A stretch of 64,000 bases of DNA from Seriola aureovittata (lineage: Eukaryota; Chordata; Actinopteri; Carangiformes; Carangidae): positions 15,706,501 through 15,770,500 of the forward strand of contig NC_079381.1 in the NCBI RefSeq assembly GCF_021018895.1, read 5' to 3'. A program made the position numbers and the translations under genes. Positions 48,166 through 59,886 of the stretch are shown piece by piece (position 1 is the first letter of the stretch; each line of letters opens with the position of its first letter). The notes under the pieces are model-generated. The model was not told where the DNA came from. It was given only the letters and a program-made list of their open reading frames with translations, and made no database searches.

Positions 48166-48592
48166 TGTTTGGGGAGTGGATGGTGTCCAGTGTCCAGACC
48201 CAGTGATCCTAAGTGGAGGGACGGGTGCAGCAGCACTGACTAATTGTCTTTGTTCTCACCTTGGTACAGGTTTCTTCTGCATGAATGAACCTGTTCCCTC
48301 ATGCAAACACCTGTATCTATAAGGAAGACAGCAGAGCGTCATCACTTTTATGAGTATCTGTCTTCTCTTTTTATTCAGTATATTTCATCCATTTTATCAT
48401 AATGAGGGCTTTCGTTTTGCAGGACAGACACATGACACTCAGATGTTTTTCAAGTTGGTTTGAAGAGGTGTTTTTCCTTTCTGTGCCATGTGTATATGAG
48501 CTGAGGAGCAGAGAGAATATGGACTCGACATTGCCCCCTCATGGATGAGTCACAGAATAACAGCGCCCTGATGTATAAGCTGTTATATAACT

Positions 48593-48893
48593 AAAATAGG
48601 GCAGCAACCAACAATTATCTCATTATTGATTCACCTGCAAGTTATTTTCTTGTTTAAAATATTAATAATTTGGTCTAAAACTTGCCAGAAAAAGGTGATG
48701 TCTTTAAATCACCCGTTTTGTCCAAGCAACAGTCAAAACCTACAGATATTCAATTTACTATTACATAAGAGAAAGAACAGAGCAATGTTTAGCTTTACTG
48801 CTTGAAAAATGACTTAAACAATCACAAATTAACTGAAGATTAATTTTATGTCAATCGATAAATCAATAAACTGATTGATTGTTTCAGCTCTAA
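48593..48893 (+). mobile_element. teleost MITE of the 'ctgcaactaacgatta' type
   Basis: Starts AGGGCAGCAACCAACAATTATC and continues TTATTGATTCACCTGC, TTTGGTCTAAAACTTGCCAG, AGATATTCAATTTACTATTACAT, then ATCGATAAATCAATAAACTG, ending GATTGATTGTTTCAGCTCT. The ends are imperfect inverted repeats (GGGCAGCAACCAAC against GTTTCAGCTCT). I recognise the same word order from a very frequent fish repeat. No coding capacity. Confidence 0.8.
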
Positions 48894-51329
48894 ATTAAAA
48901 TACTGTTGTTAACTTTTGTGTACAAGAATTAGAAGCTCTTTGTTAAAATGGAATGATATAACGCCTCAAAAATTTTACATGTAGAGTGTTTTATTTATCC
49001 CAAAAACCGCTTCTCAACAATGATTGGTTACTTTAACTTCCTCTATTTGGATTATGCCATTTTTTCCATTTAAATGTTTTGTTACATGCATACGTGTTAG
49101 AAATATTGAAAGGGTTTCATATGGAATTAGGGCTAAAATAATCTTCAACTGTGTCACTTTTTCACCAACATATATTCATGATTTTGTTTATCCTAATTAA
49201 CACCTTTCTTTTGGTGTTCACATCGTTCCTCCTTCTCGTACACATTTTCAGCTACATGTTCTTGTCTCCACTGAAAACTGCATGAGCTTCTCTGTACTTT
49301 TCTCTCCCTGGCATTTTTATTACATTTTCAATCTTTGAAAATATGACTTCAATACTGCTCCCTCTGTGTCTCTGTCTGCTTCTCTCAGTCCTTCTCTTTC
49401 TGTCACTATTTTCTTTTTTGGCGTTCACCTTCTTACCCGTTTGTGGACCCTGACAGTCCTTCCAGCCCTCATACCCAAGCAGTGTGGATGTTAGGCCAGG
49501 ACTTATCGATCAGACTATAAATTACCCATGCATCACCTCTCCTCTCCTCATTGCGTGTCTCACAAGCAGTCTGAGACCTTATAGAGAGAAGAAAAGAAGG
49601 GTGGGATGGGGAGTAGAGCAGGGAGGGAGAGAGAGTCTCCAGCAAATTGTTAATTAAATACGAATCAATCCTCTGCCATTTATCAGGCCATGCGTCCACC
49701 TCACCTTTAAGAGACGGGAGGGGGGGTTAGAAAGGTGGTGAGGGGGAGAGGGACAGAGAAAATCAATAAGGCGGACTGAGGGGAGGGATAAGTATTTAAT
49801 CCACCAATCAAACTATATCATGGCCATTATAGAGTGACAACTGGACATTATGGGGTGAACAGGGTGGGTTTGCATTTTAGCATCTTTTGGACTAAAACAG
49901 TATGTAGCATTCAGAAAGAGTTGCCCAGGCCCAACGGATTGTAGCATGTTCAAATCAAATACAAATGATACTTCTGAATTATGATCAGGGTTGAGCAGCA
50001 ACATATTATAGTAATATGATTACTTTTATCAGTAACAAGCACTGTACATGAAACCACTTGTGTAATTATATTACAGTTGCTGATCCCAGTCACACTGTGT
50101 TATTTTGGATTCTGTTCTGTTAGATGGACAATTGAGATCAGTGTCAGGGTGGTGAGCAGTGAGCACTGTGTCAAAGTCTGTTTCCCCATTGCTTTGTGTT
50201 TCCCTCTATCATAACCTGAACCCAAATTCATCTGTAATCCAAACTAGTTATCTCTACCATGCCCATACCAATAGAGGAGAAATACAACTCCCAGTTACAC
50301 CAAAGCTGCGTGATGTCTTGGCCATGAGTTCTTAGCTGGTTTGCTAACATTAGCCACCGGTGAGCCTGCCTTATGTTCTGTTCAGAGTTGGAGGATGTGG
50401 GAAGCCAAAGCTTCGGCCTCTGTCTCTTCTCCATATTTTTCTGGCTACATATTTCAGACATTACCAGCCCTGCAGAAGTTTGTGTGATTTATAGAGTATG
50501 TAATGTGTTGAGTCTTCTTGTCATTAAAATTTATTTGATGCTGTTAAATATACATTATTTCAGTTTTAAAATAAAACACCCCGTTGCACAGCTGGCTGTA
50601 ATGCAGTTAGAAATAATTCCACAGCGAAAAGACGACAACATTCAACTAACATTTCATTTATATTGATAAACTAATGTGCAGTTTGTTAAACCAAGTGCAC
50701 ACTTTCATCTGTGGTTGTGTGTAATTTGTATAAACATTCATGTACTGTGTGTGAATTTATTTTCATTATAAACACAAGCAAAATTTATTGTGATAATTGT
50801 GTGTGCGTGTGTGTGTGTGTGTGCCTTATTTTCAGTGAGGTGTTAATTATTTCAGTACTGGCTGACCAGAGAGACTCACCCAAAGTCCATAAATCTGCAG
50901 AGTCTGAGAATAACAAGAGATCTGACCTCCAGCTGTAAATCTGAGCAGCGTGTTGAAGTTAGCAGAGGCAGGAAAACGATCCTGATAGGAGTTTTAGCAC
51001 ATTTACATTGACTGAATGTCTTACACAGTAGGTCATTTTGTTGTTAGAAAACAACCAACTGATGTCAAGTTGGATGTGGTGATGCCGAAGAGACATTTTT
51101 TCTCCTGCATGACCTTTTGCCTCTTCTAACACAAAGATACACAATGTGACTTTGACTGATTCAACTGAACTAATTAAATCCAGAATAATAGGGTAATATA
51201 CTACCAGGTGTACAGTGCAATGCAGTTATAGCAAAAAAAAGAGCAAATATATATACATAAGATTTATATATAAGAATATAAGAAGGAATTGATAAGAGAA
51301 AAAAACTGAAACCAGTGAGGCTGTACTGA
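48894..51329. other. intergenic DNA, no gene recognised
   Basis: AT-rich. 49630-49820 (TTGTTAATTAAATACGAATCAATCC, CCATTTATCAGGCC, TTTAATCCACCAATC) is a less repetitive, possibly regulatory patch. A GT array is at 50798-50823. 50280-50480 may be an unclassified repeat (GCTAACATTAGCCACCGG). Confidence 0.5.
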
Positions 51330-51655
51330 GGCACAGTGGTGCTTTGCACTAAATGCTAACATGAGCTCGCTAACATGTTCACAAGAAGTGAACATGGTGA
51401 TGTTAAGCAGGTGCATTTACCATTTTGACCATTTCTTAATAAGACATAGTGGAAAAAGTGAAATTTGGCCCTGATGGCAGTGCAAGATGAAAAGTCATGG
51501 TTCACATAAATGATTTCAGTTCACCCTGAATGGGAAGTGAATGTCTGCACCAAACTTCATAGCAATCCATCCCGTTTTCACTCGTACATTTCACTCAAAA
51601 CCGCAAATGTCAACCTCAAAGTGGTGCCAGAGGAAAGGTCAGAGGATCAGTGGAC
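51330..51655 (+). mobile_element. teleost dispersed repeat ('gctaacatgctcac' family)
   Basis: AATGCTAACATGAGCTCGC, TAACATGTTCACAAG, GATGTTAAGCAGGTGC, TTTGGCCCTGATGGCAGTGC, AAGATGAAAAGTCATGG, GAATGTCTGCACCAAACTTC, ATAGCAATCCATCC, ACATTTCACTCAAAACCGC and AATGTCAACCTCAAAGTGG come in the order of a well-known percomorph repeat. Divergent and non-coding. Confidence 0.75.
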
Positions 51656-54149
51656 AGCAAACACGGCAGATTAAGTCAAAACAGCATGCGTTATATGTGC
51701 CTTTAAAAAACACAACCTTCTTGAGTTAATTTAATGGACTTAAGTTTGCTGTAAAGAAAAAAGAAATGCTGAAAACATGACCTCAGTGCCCCCATCGACA
51801 GCTACAGTCTTTAACTCATGAGCGAATGAGAACACCGAAACATATTTCTTTAAATATCCCCGAAAATCAAGTTCCTCACATAATCTTTCAGTAGGCCTTC
51901 AATGTGCAGATGATAAGACATCCTCAGCATCTACACACCTTTAGTCAAACTTAACATGAGCTATTTTCTAACCACGGTTAAACCACGGGCGACTCTCACT
52001 TCTCCCCTAAGAACCCTGGGAGCTTAACAATCATCCAACATCTGTCTGAAGCACGGAGAAAGGCAGAGGCCCAGATGTCAGGCAGATTGGTCTTATGGGA
52101 GTAGGCTTCTTGGCCCCTTTACTGGGCAGCCCAATTAGTGAACTAGGATTAGAGTTACGACACATCCTGGAGCCAAATATAGCCACAGTCTAAACTCAGA
52201 TTTGAAGTATGCAAGTATAAGAAAGCACGAGGAATAGATCAATTCTTTTTTTTTGGGGGGACAAATCTAAAATATTTTCATATAATCACTGAAGTCTGTC
52301 ATAGTTTCAAGGCATTTGCTGACATTTTGACAACCCTTTTTCACCCATTTATTGATGATCTATAGTCAATGTTATGTTCTGTGATGACAGCACTAGAACA
52401 CTATCCGCGAAATAAAAGGCAAATTAACAAGGTGTTCCAGGCAGAACAGTCAGGGTGAGAAATAATGAGCATGATTTACGAGATCTGCACAAATAAATAT
52501 TTATCACTTGTCTTACAAGTATTGCTTTTGGCCCAATGCCTCATTGCCACTGAACTCAAGAATACTAAAATCCATCTTTAATATAAGTATGTGTTTTTTT
52601 AGTGTGGAATTTATGTGTATATCTCTCTCTGTATTTCTTTTCTTTTTTTTTCCCTTGTGCTGATGTGTCTTCCTGGGTGGGTGGCAGAGCTCGTTCCAGG
52701 CAGCTGGATTGTCCTCTATTAGTGTTGCTTCTGTTTCGCAGCCGTAATCCTCTCCACTGGAGCCTCGCCTCACTCCTAATCTGAGGCACAATCTCTCCTG
52801 CAGATGGTTCTCTCCTTAAGCACCGCAAAAGAAGTGAGCTCATCCCTATCTCTCCTGTTATCCCCCTGTTATCTCTCAACTCTCTCATCCCTTTCTCCCA
52901 ACATTACTCTCTCATTTCTCATCCAGAACACTTGATTTTCCCCACCATATAAAGCACAGAACTCTTTTCAAATATGCCATCGGAGTGTGTGAATGTTTCA
53001 ACCCTTCTTTCTGCTTTCCTTTAAATTGACAAAGACTGGGAATAACGAGGGATCTGGCACTCATACTCAAACCTAAATACACTAAAAATAGATATGAAAA
53101 ATTATGCTTTATAACAGTTTAGGTCTTATTTTTGTAGATGGCATATCTTTTAGTTATTATTACACTGTACTCAGCCGAGCAATCACTGAGATCTGGAACA
53201 TGTTGGTCAGACTGTGAAGCTGTATGCAAGCCCACAGTTGATCAGAATATCTTGACCACTTTATCTGGAGATAATAATGAAGAATAATAATAATACGGTA
53301 TAAGCACACCTGAAATGTAATGTTATGATCTCACATTGCAGATCAATTGCAGATTTGATGTTAACTGTTATGGATTACACAAACTGAACATGTTTTATGA
53401 GTCTGCTAATTGATTTTCATACTGCAGCAAAAAGACCGGAAGACAATGGCTGCCTGGAACGGTGGTAAAATACATCTAAAAATCTAAAACTGCAAAGCAG
53501 TCCAAAATGATCACAAAAACTGAAGTGTGGAATTGCAAACACACTAATATTGATCTTTTAAATCAATTTAATTTATTTTTCTTCCGAGTGACTAGATCAT
53601 CATAGGTCATTTCCTGATTAAATACACTTGATGTTTTGGAATAAATGTTAATGAGGCCACTGGTTAAGATTTTTTTTACCCATAACAATCTACTTTATTC
53701 ACTTTTTTTTTTTTAAATCTGTACAGCGTAGTCTTTCTAAACTGTGTGGTTCTATTACTAAACTTTCACATCATCCCACTCAATTAGAGAATGAGCCGAC
53801 CTCTCCCTGGAGGACTTTTACTTTTTTTCACTCCACCTCCCAATAGCTAAAGTAATAGCTTACAATTGATAGTCCACTCTGATAGGTAGTTTTCTCTAAA
53901 TGCTGTTCCAGGAGGGGCAAGGCAAAGAAAGAGATAAAGGATGAGGGCTGATGAACAATAATCCAGGGCAGGTTTCTATGGCAACAAGGAAATGAGAGCC
54001 ATGTATACAATGTGAGTAGGAAGCCAGGAGGCTAGTGCCGTGATCGGGTGCTGTCAGAATACTGGGGGAGCGGGAAGTAAAGCTCTGGGTGTTGGAAATG
54101 GATTGCAGGGCATGATTCACTGCAGAGAGAGAAGCCCGAAGAGAGACCA

Positions 54150-54187
54150 AAGAGGGGGAGGGAGAGGGGGAGGGGGGGTGGGGGGGG
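54150..54187 (+). other. G-rich tract, quadruplex candidate
   Basis: Runs of 3-8 G separated by A or T. A matching C-rich tract at 54329-54366 would form a quadruplex on the other strand. Confidence 0.6.
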
Positions 54188-57126
54188 CAGTGGAGATGAG
54201 AGTTGCGGCACCATTTTTCACAGCAGACAAAAACATTTGCTGGGATATCAATTTGGAGCTGCGAAGCAGTCTTCCCCTCCTGCCCCATCATCCATCATCT
54301 TTTTGTACTAACCACCACTTGGGCACTCCACCCCCCACAACCCCCACCCCACCCCACCCCCCCACCCTACAGCCACCCACACACATGCACAATTACACAC
54401 CGTTAGCCTCTGATTTCCTCCCACTACCATATTCATACATACAAGTACCCATGAAAACTTTCTGCAGCCTCATGCAATTACAAATATGCATGCGCAGACA
54501 CACATTTGATGCAATGCAATGCCCGTCTCAAACAGGACATAAAAGTGTGACCCATGGGTGCTGCATGTGGGAGGAAAATGCAAAGCAGAGCTGAAGCGCA
54601 GCACCTCGCGTGGTTGGAGTTGAGAAGGCGGGGCTGAGCGGCTTTGCCACAGTGGCCGTCTCCCCTAGTCTTCTCCCATTAGCGCCAGTAGGGGAGACCC
54701 CACCCTCTGGCTGCCCCCTTATTGGCACCTTTGCCTGCACCCCATCACTCATCTCCCAGCCATCATCCATCACCCATCGCGATCAATAGGAGGCCACGCA
54801 TTCATCAGCCCCTGGGTGCTGATGGGAAAGAGGAGGGTCGGCGGGAGGAGGGGGAGATGGAGCGAGAGATCACATGGTACAGAGAGGGAGTCGAAAAAGA
54901 GGCGAGAATATTTGAAAGTGAGAAAAACTGAGTAAAAAGGGAGAAATGAAGGAGGAGGAGTCATGTAGGAGGAAATTTGAGAATAAGAGCTGCACTTAGG
55001 AGCGAAGAGACAGAAGTGCACTGCTAAAGCAGCAAGATGACAGCAGAATTTCAACTTGTTTATGGGTCCTGGTGTCACCAAGATTGAAATTTATATGTTT
55101 TTGAGGATATGAAAATGTATGGAGGTACATGAAAATGTAAAAAAAAAAAAAAAAAGAATATATAGGAGTCTTGGGAATGAATGCATGCCATTACTGCAGC
55201 AATGAGCAAAGAAGGCTTGTCTAATTTGCCACAGTCACATTCTCAGGTGACAGTGATGAAGCCATCATCATGATAAGTGGTGATTCTGTGCATCTCTTCA
55301 CTATGTGAACGGTGGCATGAAAAAAATTGAAAGATCCTTAAGGGCAGAGAGGGAAATATAACTGTTTAATGTGCATGATTATACACAACAAGCACACACA
55401 CATATACAGAGAACATAATGGTGCAATGTCACTGTCAGTCATTCAGTGGTTGTCAGTTTCCGGCAAGGCTCTGCACTTTGTGCTGACAGCCCATAAGTTG
55501 TACCGACACACACACACACACTCACACACTCACACACGCTGGCTCAGGCCTTTCCTCCCCTGACTGAAGGTGGACCGGAATAGATCGCACTTTAAGATGA
55601 TGGATGCTCCCTCTGCCCAGAAAGGTTAGGGACGGGGCGATAAGTTACTGAGCACTGCGTTCAGGGCGAGTTGTAGAGGTTGCCAACAAATACACTGTAA
55701 TTGTGATTGCTTGACAGCTGGGACATGAACCACAACATGACGCACTTTGATGGAAAATGTATAGAAAAAGGTGCAACATTTCTTAAATAACTGCATATAA
55801 TCATATCATATATTTTATTTGTTTTCTTAGCTATAGCTTTTTGTTATTAAGGTAGTATTTAGGAAGTCACAGTCTCTTCTGCAAAATGAAATGCTGATGC
55901 ACACGCACAGTAGAGGCCAGACATCAGGACGACATCCAAATCATACCAGAGACTCTCTGATGGAAACTGGACCCTTCGAGGCCAGGTAAGAGAGTGTGTT
56001 TATTCCAACCACTACACACACTTCCCCATTTAGGCATCAACAAGGGAGCAGAGGGAGGGGAGCACAAAGAGCTGTGGGTTAGGTGACATGTCCAGAAGCC
56101 ACACCACCACCAACCACCACTAACCACCTGAAGTCATCCAGTCCCCAGGTCCCCTCTGTGTGTATGTGTCAGATGTCGCTCTCAGGTTTCGAACCCCAGG
56201 TCTCCATCTGCCGGATGCTCTCATTGGATTATTCAGGAGAGGCTAAACGCTCTTTGTAGTGAGCTGACTGGGACAAAACCCCACCTGGGCAGGATAAGCC
56301 ACCACAAGCTCTGCAGAAAGTCTGCTTTTGTATCATGAAAATGTTGTTACATGCTAGGAATTGTGAAGGGAACTAATAATCATGTTAGGAATCATCTTTT
56401 GGAGTTTGATTTTACAAGGAATATAAAATAACAAAATAGCTATTTATGCATTTATTTATTTTATGAATTTAAGGGGCGAGTGTAGAATATTTCAGTCGGA
56501 GGATACGTGACAAAATTTACAAAGTCGTATTTTCAACACCACTAAGCATTAACAAGTTATTAGGAAATGAACAACACATACTACGCATTTACTGTATAAG
56601 AGAAATTAAGAGAGAATGAACATAAGTATCAAGCTACTGTACATGTGATTAAAGCCATAGCTACGGCCAGGGTGGCCCACAGGAGCAGGAGACAGCTGAC
56701 CGTCTGCAGGGAATGACAGGTGGCCAGGACCATTTCACTTCTAAGGTAAGAGGACTGCAAAGTTTGATGTTACCCATTTCCTCCTGTTTCTTCTGGTGAT
56801 GTGACTTTTTATACCCTACAGGCTATGTTCTTTTTTTAAAAATATTTCATTGTGAGACTTTCCATTATCCTTAGGTCACACGCATATACATTCATGCACA
56901 CAACACAACCAAACAAAGCAATTGTGCACATCTAAAGGCAAATGCTTGTGTGCGTACCTGCATCTGTGTCTCTGCGTGTGTCCCCTGTGTAAAGGGAGAC
57001 CAGTTGCAGTTTACGTCTGTGTTTAATATTGGAGGAGTTTGAGGTAACCGCAAACCTGCAAACCTGGGGTCACCGTGTGTGAAGGTGGACACCTGATCTG
57101 CAGCGCTGCTGAACACAGCTATTGTA

Positions 57127-57129
<3 letters not shown>

Positions 57130-57161
<32 letters not shown>
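57130..57161. repeat. poly(A) run of 32
   Basis: 32 consecutive A after TATTGTATAT. No retrocopy-like sequence is recognisable upstream. Confidence 0.9.
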
Positions 57162-57165
<4 letters not shown>

Positions 57166-57771
57166 CAGCCTGGAAGACTGATATCCCTACCCTGATTTTT
57201 GTTCCATTTGCAGCACTCATTGATCCATTTTACGTCTGAGGGTTTAGATGTAAAAGTGCCTTTGTTTTTCGCTTCCCCTTTAAGTAAAATATTTTAATGT
57301 GAAATAGCAACAATGACAAAAATGCAAATTAGAAAAATACTTACAAATACAGTATCTGTTTCCCAATAAGGGGCAGATTGTTAAGTGGGTTTTGGGAATC
57401 CCATAAACACTAACTGACACTGGTAATCTCCTGTAAATTAGCGAAGAAATATGAAGTACTAGAACAATCACTCACACACTTAAATGCTCTACTGACATCT
57501 GCAGCAAAATATGGACAAGGAAAATGTAGGAGAAAGGTGTAGATGGCTATGCAGAAAGTAAGCCTTCGCTTCCAGGTGGAGCAGAAAAGCAACAGCTGAA
57601 ACAGCTGTTTCATTTTTGCAATAATCTCTCATTGAACACTTCTGGGGTAGTCTTTGTGATATCAAAGCTGGTACAATCAATATTTTGATATTAAACCCAT
57701 GTTATATTAACACTATAGCCATTTCACATAGACTCCACTCCTTAGTTTTAGCATCTTTTAACTCATTGGTT

Positions 57772-58125
57772 TAGTTTTATAACCCACGACATGCTGTTTT
57801 GGTTTTCATTTTCACTGTTTTCATCAGTGTTGTTTCCAGCAAAAAGCTCTGATAAACCCACTGTACAGTCACTGCTCAGCACCAAACACTACACAGACAA
57901 AGTTAGCAACATAGCATAGTAGAGTGCCCATCTTTAACAGCTAAACAGCCACATTTCCCTCAGGAGCTGAGAGACCAGGACAGTGAATATTGGACTTACA
58001 TTAATCAGGTTGACACAAACACGACTCCAAACAAATGTCAATGTTGCATGTTATCTGCTAGAAGCATAAATAGGCATCTGTTTGCTAACATGCTAGTCAT
58101 ATTAACTTTAAAAAGTGATAATAAA
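57772..58125 (+). mobile_element. teleost dispersed repeat ('aaaaagctctcataaacccactgta' family)
   Basis: AAAAAGCTCTGATAAACCC, ACTGTACAGTCACTGCTCAGC, CACCAAACACTACACAGAC, CATTTCCCTCAGGAGCTGAG, GTGAATATTGGACTTACATT, ACACAAACACGACTCCAAAC and TTTGCTAACATGCTAG occur in the order of a repeat I know from percomorph genomes. It is often the interior of the long-inverted-repeat element seen at 37300-37712. Confidence 0.75.
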
Positions 58126-58425
58126 TTTCAGTCTTGTTTTTACAACTTTCTGACCCAAGTGGCTAAAAAAAACAAACAAAAAAAACAGTTTTGATGCATA
58201 TTTAACAAAATTAAACAATAATTATTTTTTTATCTTGCAAAAACATACATTACCACATACATTTTAACAGCACTGCAGCACTTCCATATCCATGATATCC
58301 ACCGTCACTTCTGCTGTGTAAATATGTGTATAGCATTCGGCCCTCTCTATTCTGCTGTCTGTCACATTTCTGCATTCGCTGCAATTATTTGACAAGCCCA
58401 CCTCTCTGTCAAAGTTTTACCCACA

Positions 58426-58591
58426 ATAGGCCTTTTTCACAGCAGACAAATTTTTCTCATCACAGAAGGAAAGGCCCAGGTGTTCCTGATAACATTAACG
58501 ATGGCTGTGGCCCCAGTAATTAATTTGATTATTTACACCTGTGGTTTTCCTACTGTGACATGTCAAAACATATTCTGTGAAAAAGGCCTAT
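58426..58591. mobile_element. 166-bp MITE with perfect 17-bp terminal inverted repeats
   Basis: Left TIR ATAGGCCTTTTTCACAG (58426-58442) and right TIR CTGTGAAAAAGGCCTAT (58575-58591) are exact reverse complements. The interior carries ATTTACACCTGTGGTTTTCC, linking it to the copies at 1-105 and 31975-32110. A TA next to each tip could be the target duplication but is ambiguous because the tips themselves read TA. Confidence 0.85.
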
Positions 58592-59559
58592 AGCCTAGAA
58601 ATTGCTGACTCCATTAGATTGTTTTTAAAAATCTAACATCCTTATCTTGACCTGTTCATACTGATGAATAAGGCTCCAATAATGCAATTTTAGCCATTTG
58701 TTAGGCTATATCAAACATATCAATGTGATTTTGAATCAGGTTTTCTCACTTCTGGAACAGAACCTAGAAGTCTCAGTTTATCTTTTGGTTCTCTATGCAT
58801 GCAAAAAAAATAAGAAAAATGATAGACAAAAAGGAAAGGAATGTGGGTAAACTAGTTTATAGTCCCCCCCCCTTTTTTTTTAAATCCTTTTTTCTTTTAC
58901 TGTGTTGGTGGCAATGATGCAATGAGGTGAGGTCACCTGCTTTTCTGACCCTTAACCTTTTAACCCCTGACATCATGTCACTCGGAGCAGCATGTGGAGG
59001 TATTTCTTTCTAGTGACTCAGACGGATCTGGATTTGGCAGGTTAAAGGAAGAGTGGTATCTGAGCTGGGGTACTTTTGTACTTGCTGTATCATTAATGGG
59101 GCACCGATAAAGATACGCAGATCTCCTGGCACTTTGCTACAGATTAGGAGACAGGCTTCGAAAACTGATGCGTTTATCTTGTGTTTTCTATCTAGGCCAC
59201 GATTTGGTTCAACTCACATGTAGGTCTTGCTGTTTTTTTTAAATTGAAGGCTGTAATTGATACAAGAGAGAAAAGACTTTATTGACAATAGCGACGTACA
59301 GTGAGATCCAATCCTCCCATGAGTCCACTAAAATATCAGATTTCTTTATTTGTTATTTTTATATGCATTTACTGAGTCTGGCTGGTTTGAAAGATTCAAC
59401 ACAAACATACCATTCTGATGTCAGATCTCATGCACTCATATTTTACTGTGAAGTAATTTGCAGCATAAATCTTCTCGCATTAAAAATGTTCTCTTGAGCT
59501 GGTCAAGAGGGTTGACGGGGCAGTGCAATCCAAACGTAAATCAGCATAAGTGATCGGAT

Positions 59560-59770
59560 AGATTTTTCTGTGTTAATGTAACGTAGCCTTGGCGTGCACA
59601 ATAACTCAAACGAAGGGAGGGAGCGAGTGTGTCCAGCGTCCGGCCCTCTATTTGCCAAACCAATGTGGTTGGGTCATCAAATCGACAATGTGATTGACCC
59701 ATCAATTGACCCCTGCTGACCTCTCAGGCCAATCAGGCTAATGGTGGCTAGTGGCTCAAGCTTTAGCTCA
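59560..59770. promoter_or_regulatory. candidate regulatory tract with DR4-like nuclear receptor site
   Basis: TGACCC at 59695-59700 and 59707-59712 and TGACCT at 59717-59722; the last two are spaced by four bases, a DR4 arrangement on the minus strand. CCAAT occurs near 59659 and 59730. The tract is non-repetitive. Function is inferred. Confidence 0.35.
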
Positions 59771-59807
59771 CTAGTATCCCTTCACTTGCACCGCTTATTT
59801 GTGTGTC

Positions 59808-59810
59808 CAC

Positions 59811-59863
<53 letters not shown>

Positions 59864-59886
59864 AACACACACACACACACACACAT
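59808..59886. repeat. (CA)n microsatellite, two blocks
   Basis: CA units broken by AAACAAACA at about 59859-59867. Confidence 0.95.

Larger units (their letters stand above)
42001..48592. other. intergenic DNA with simple repeats, no gene recognised
   Basis: Contains G-rich and GGA-rich patches (42720-42780, 44590-44630), CA/GT arrays (44791-44807, 46529-46566, 48118-48165), A tracts (45308-45330, 46900-46918) and a GA tract (47904-47919). 42090-42230 (AACAGGTAATCAATGAGG, CATTAGGCCTAATTAAACAGG) is non-repetitive and looks regulatory. No exon seen. Confidence 0.5.
51656..57769. other. intergenic DNA, no gene recognised
   Basis: Includes G-rich (54150-54187) and C-rich (54329-54366) patches about 140 bases apart, an A tract (55139-55155), a CA array (55506-55537) and a 32-A run (57130-57161). 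52380-52520 (ACTATCCGCGAAATAAAAGG, GATTTACGAGATCTGC) and 54660-54730 (CCCATTAGCGCCAG) are non-repetitive and possibly regulatory. The 184-codon frame at 54040-54594 is low-complexity and lacks motifs. Confidence 0.5.

Noticed and set aside
54040..54594. 184-codon plus-strand open frame, the longest here
   Set aside because: It reads a G-rich tract as Gly/Arg and a C-rich tract as Pro/His; no motif or splice support.
56184..56200. GGTTTCGAACCCC, resembling a tRNA B box on the minus strand
   Set aside because: No A-box match or acceptor stem pairing at tRNA spacing.
57000..57161. Possible retrocopy ending in a 32-A tail
   Set aside because: No recognisable coding or SINE sequence precedes the tail and no flanking target duplication was found.
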